From the NCBI GenBank assembly GCA_023132135.1, contig JAGLYR010000171.1:1-6581 (forward strand): DNA of 6,581 nt, given 5' to 3'. Positions 5,421 through 6,581 of this stretch are shown piece after piece. The DNA comes from Candidatus Eiseniibacteriota bacterium. GTDB taxonomy: Bacteria; Arandabacterota; Arandabacteria; JAGLYR01. Made by a program: the position numbers and the translations under genes. Below the pieces are notes generated by a model. That model was not told the origin of the DNA. It searched no databases and was given only the letters and a program-made list of their open reading frames with translations. Each line of letters starts with the position of its first letter. Within the stretch, counting starts at the first letter, position 1.

Positions 5421-6521
5421 GTGACGGAAAAGACGAGATTTCTCTTCATTGATTACCTCCGGGGCATTGTGATCGCCCTCATGGCTCTGGATCACGCCTC
5501 GTACTACTTCAATTCCATCTGGTTCTGGTTCAATCCCATCGATCCGCTTTTTGACACAGTCCCGCAATTCCTGACCCGTTACTCTTCCTATCTGTGCGCA
5601 CCCGGGTTCCTGATACTGGCCGGGGCGATGGTGTTCCACTCGTACGACAGGCGAGTGGCCGGAGGTGCGTCTGCCTGGAAAACGAGGTGGAGCACGATTC
5701 AGCGCGGACTGTTCCTGGTCCTGTTGCAGCTCACATGGGTCAACTCGTGCTGGGGTGGCTTCACGCGGCTGAGGCTGGCACACATCGGCATCATTGCCTG
5801 CATCGGAATCTCGATCGCCCTGCTGGTGCTGATTGTCCACTGGCGCTGGCCGTTCCGTCTTCTTTTCGCCCTGGCGCTTTTCGCAATCCATCCGTGGTTG
5901 GTCGCGATCCCCTACGACCCCCACATCTGGTGGCAGCAACTCCCCATGGAGACCTTCGTCACGGCCGGCAAGTTCAACAAGTACCCTGTCATTCCGTGGT
6001 TTGCCCTGTGCACCCTGGGATCTGTGATTGCAGTCGGCTGGTTGAGGGCATGGACCGATCGCGGCAAGAGCATCCTGTACACGTTCCTTCTGGCCCTTGC
6101 GTGTTTCGCCGGCGGAGCGTTGGTCCGCCTCGGTCACAGCTACGGCAACCTGTTTGCGCACTCGGGATTCCCGTCCGTGTCCTATTTCCTTTTCCAGAAG
6201 TACCCGCCGAGCCTCGTCCACCAGTTCTGGGCGGCAGGCTCCATCCTCTTCTTCGGCGGCGTTTTCCAGATCATCGGAGACCGTGGTCAGCGGCTTCTCC
6301 ATCCGCTCCGCAGCTGGGGATCGGCGGCCCTGTTCTTCTACCTCCTCCACATCCCTATTCTCGCCTTGCTCGTCAAGCGCGGACCACTGCCCTACCGCAC
6401 GTCGGGCCTCGACGCCACCTACCTTGGCTGGATCGCTCTCCTGATCCTCATGTACCCGCTGTGCTGGTGGTATGGAAAGGTGAGAATGAGGACGAAGAAT
6501 CCGATTCTGCGAATGCTCTAG
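5421..6521 (+). CDS. DUF1624 / HGSNAT-like polytopic membrane protein, putative acyltransferase
   Basis: This 366-residue membrane protein belongs by its motifs to the DUF1624 / heparan-alpha-glucosaminide N-acetyltransferase-like family. The eukaryotic relatives move acetyl groups from cytosolic acetyl-CoA across a membrane onto sugar amines; most bacterial members have no known substrate. The signature is at the N-terminus: Arg6, Asp11, Arg14-Gly15, Met21 and Asp24-His25, the last being the likely catalytic region. Later marks are PVIPWF (189-194) and KYPPSL (260-265), which I recall as family hallmarks. About ten hydrophobic segments lie near 16-30, 57-73, 96-110, 119-140, 145-163, 190-208, 218-236, 268-286, 300-318 and 334-351. 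The start is GTG at 5421 behind a weak GGAAAGAA; the next in-frame ATG would cut off the signature, so GTG is preferred. It is divergent from the kinase, stands alone, and is flanked by 20-base direct repeats. Sugar O- or N-acylation of an envelope glycan is a guess. Confidence 0.87.
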   Translation: MTEKTRFLFIDYLRGIVIALMALDHASYYFNSIWFWFNPIDPLFDTVPQFLTRYSSYLCAPGFLILAGAMVFHSYDRRVAGGASAWKTRWSTIQRGLFLVLLQLTWVNSCWGGFTRLRLAHIGIIACIGISIALLVLIVHWRWPFRLLFALALFAIHPWLVAIPYDPHIWWQQLPMETFVTAGKFNKYPVIPWFALCTLGSVIAVGWLRAWTDRGKSILYTFLLALACFAGGALVRLGHSYGNLFAHSGFPSVSYFLFQKYPPSLVHQFWAAGSILFFGGVFQIIGDRGQRLLHPLRSWGSAALFFYLLHIPILALLVKRGPLPYRTSGLDATYLGWIALLILMYPLCWWYGKVRMRTKNPILRML

Positions 6522-6541
6522 CCTAGCCTGGATTATTCAGG
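6522..6541 (+). repeat. Third copy of dispersed repeat, directly after the acyltransferase-like gene
   Basis: Twenty bases identical to 5292-5311, beginning immediately after the TAG stop at 6519-6521. The right half of the palindrome is degraded here (CAGG then aatc), leaving only a 4-base CCTG/CAGG stem. Together with the copy at 5292 it brackets the gene with direct repeats. Confidence 0.85.
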
Positions 6542-6549
6542 AATCCCTG

Positions 6550-6564
6550 CTGCGAGTGTCGCAG
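6550..6564 (+). other. Small hairpin after the acyltransferase-like gene
   Basis: CTGCGA (6550-6555) and TCGCAG (6559-6564) form a perfect 6-base stem with loop gtg, 28 bases after the stop codon. No T-run follows within the visible bases, so a role as intrinsic terminator is doubtful. Confidence 0.35.
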
Positions 6565-6581
6565 GATGTGTCTGGACTGCG

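Noticed and set aside
5400-6350. Minus-strand frame of 316 codons opposite the acyltransferase-like gene
   Set aside because: The translation is highly polar and low in complexity, as expected from the reverse of a membrane-protein gene; the plus-strand frame has family motifs.
5421-6521. Acyltransferase-like gene as part of the PGA system
   Set aside because: It is on the other strand, separated by the kinase and a repeat-rich region, and PGA has no known need for this family; the link would rest on proximity alone.

Overview
The window comes from a GC-rich (by eye), probably Gram-negative bacterium whose phylum I cannot name. The Gram-negative reading is an inference: PgsW looks like a lipoprotein, there is no Gram-positive type PgsA in view, and the PAS/GAF hybrid kinase style and dispersed intergenic palindromes resemble little-cultured environmental lineages. 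No RNA gene, transposase or CRISPR array is visible.

Layout. Positions 1-1965 (minus strand) hold a tight poly-gamma-glutamate (PGA) gene set in transcription order pgsB, pgsC, pgsW. pgsB and pgsC overlap by 4 bases (ATGA). pgsW starts inside or just after the end of pgsC and runs off the left edge. Just upstream, 2065-2307 (minus) is a broken second pgsB. Its first 56 codons align without gaps to the intact gene; it then runs out of frame into 28 bases identical to part of the neighbouring kinase gene. A good sigma-70-like promoter (2394-2421) and a possible 17-codon leader ORF precede this remnant. Positions 2450-4960 (minus) encode a hybrid sensor histidine kinase (PAS, GAF, PAS, HisKA, HATPase, receiver). 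Positions 4961-5420 are a 460-base divergent intergenic region with two repeat families and a candidate promoter for each direction. Positions 5421-6521 (plus) encode a polytopic membrane protein of the DUF1624 / heparan-alpha-glucosaminide N-acetyltransferase-like family. The window ends in 60 non-coding bases with a third copy of the intergenic repeat and a small hairpin.

How the genes may work together. PgsB is the ATP-dependent ligase that polymerises glutamate, PgsC its membrane partner, and PgsW a PGA-associated envelope protein found instead of or beside PgsA in some lineages. The kinase lies immediately upstream on the same strand with no clear terminator in between, so it may be partly co-transcribed with the pgs genes or regulate them; that is inference from position only. 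The acyltransferase-like gene is divergent and bracketed by 20-base direct repeats, and nothing in the sequence ties it to PGA.

The most unusual point is the pgsB remnant and its receiver-derived junction. I do not see a clearly new multi-gene system here.
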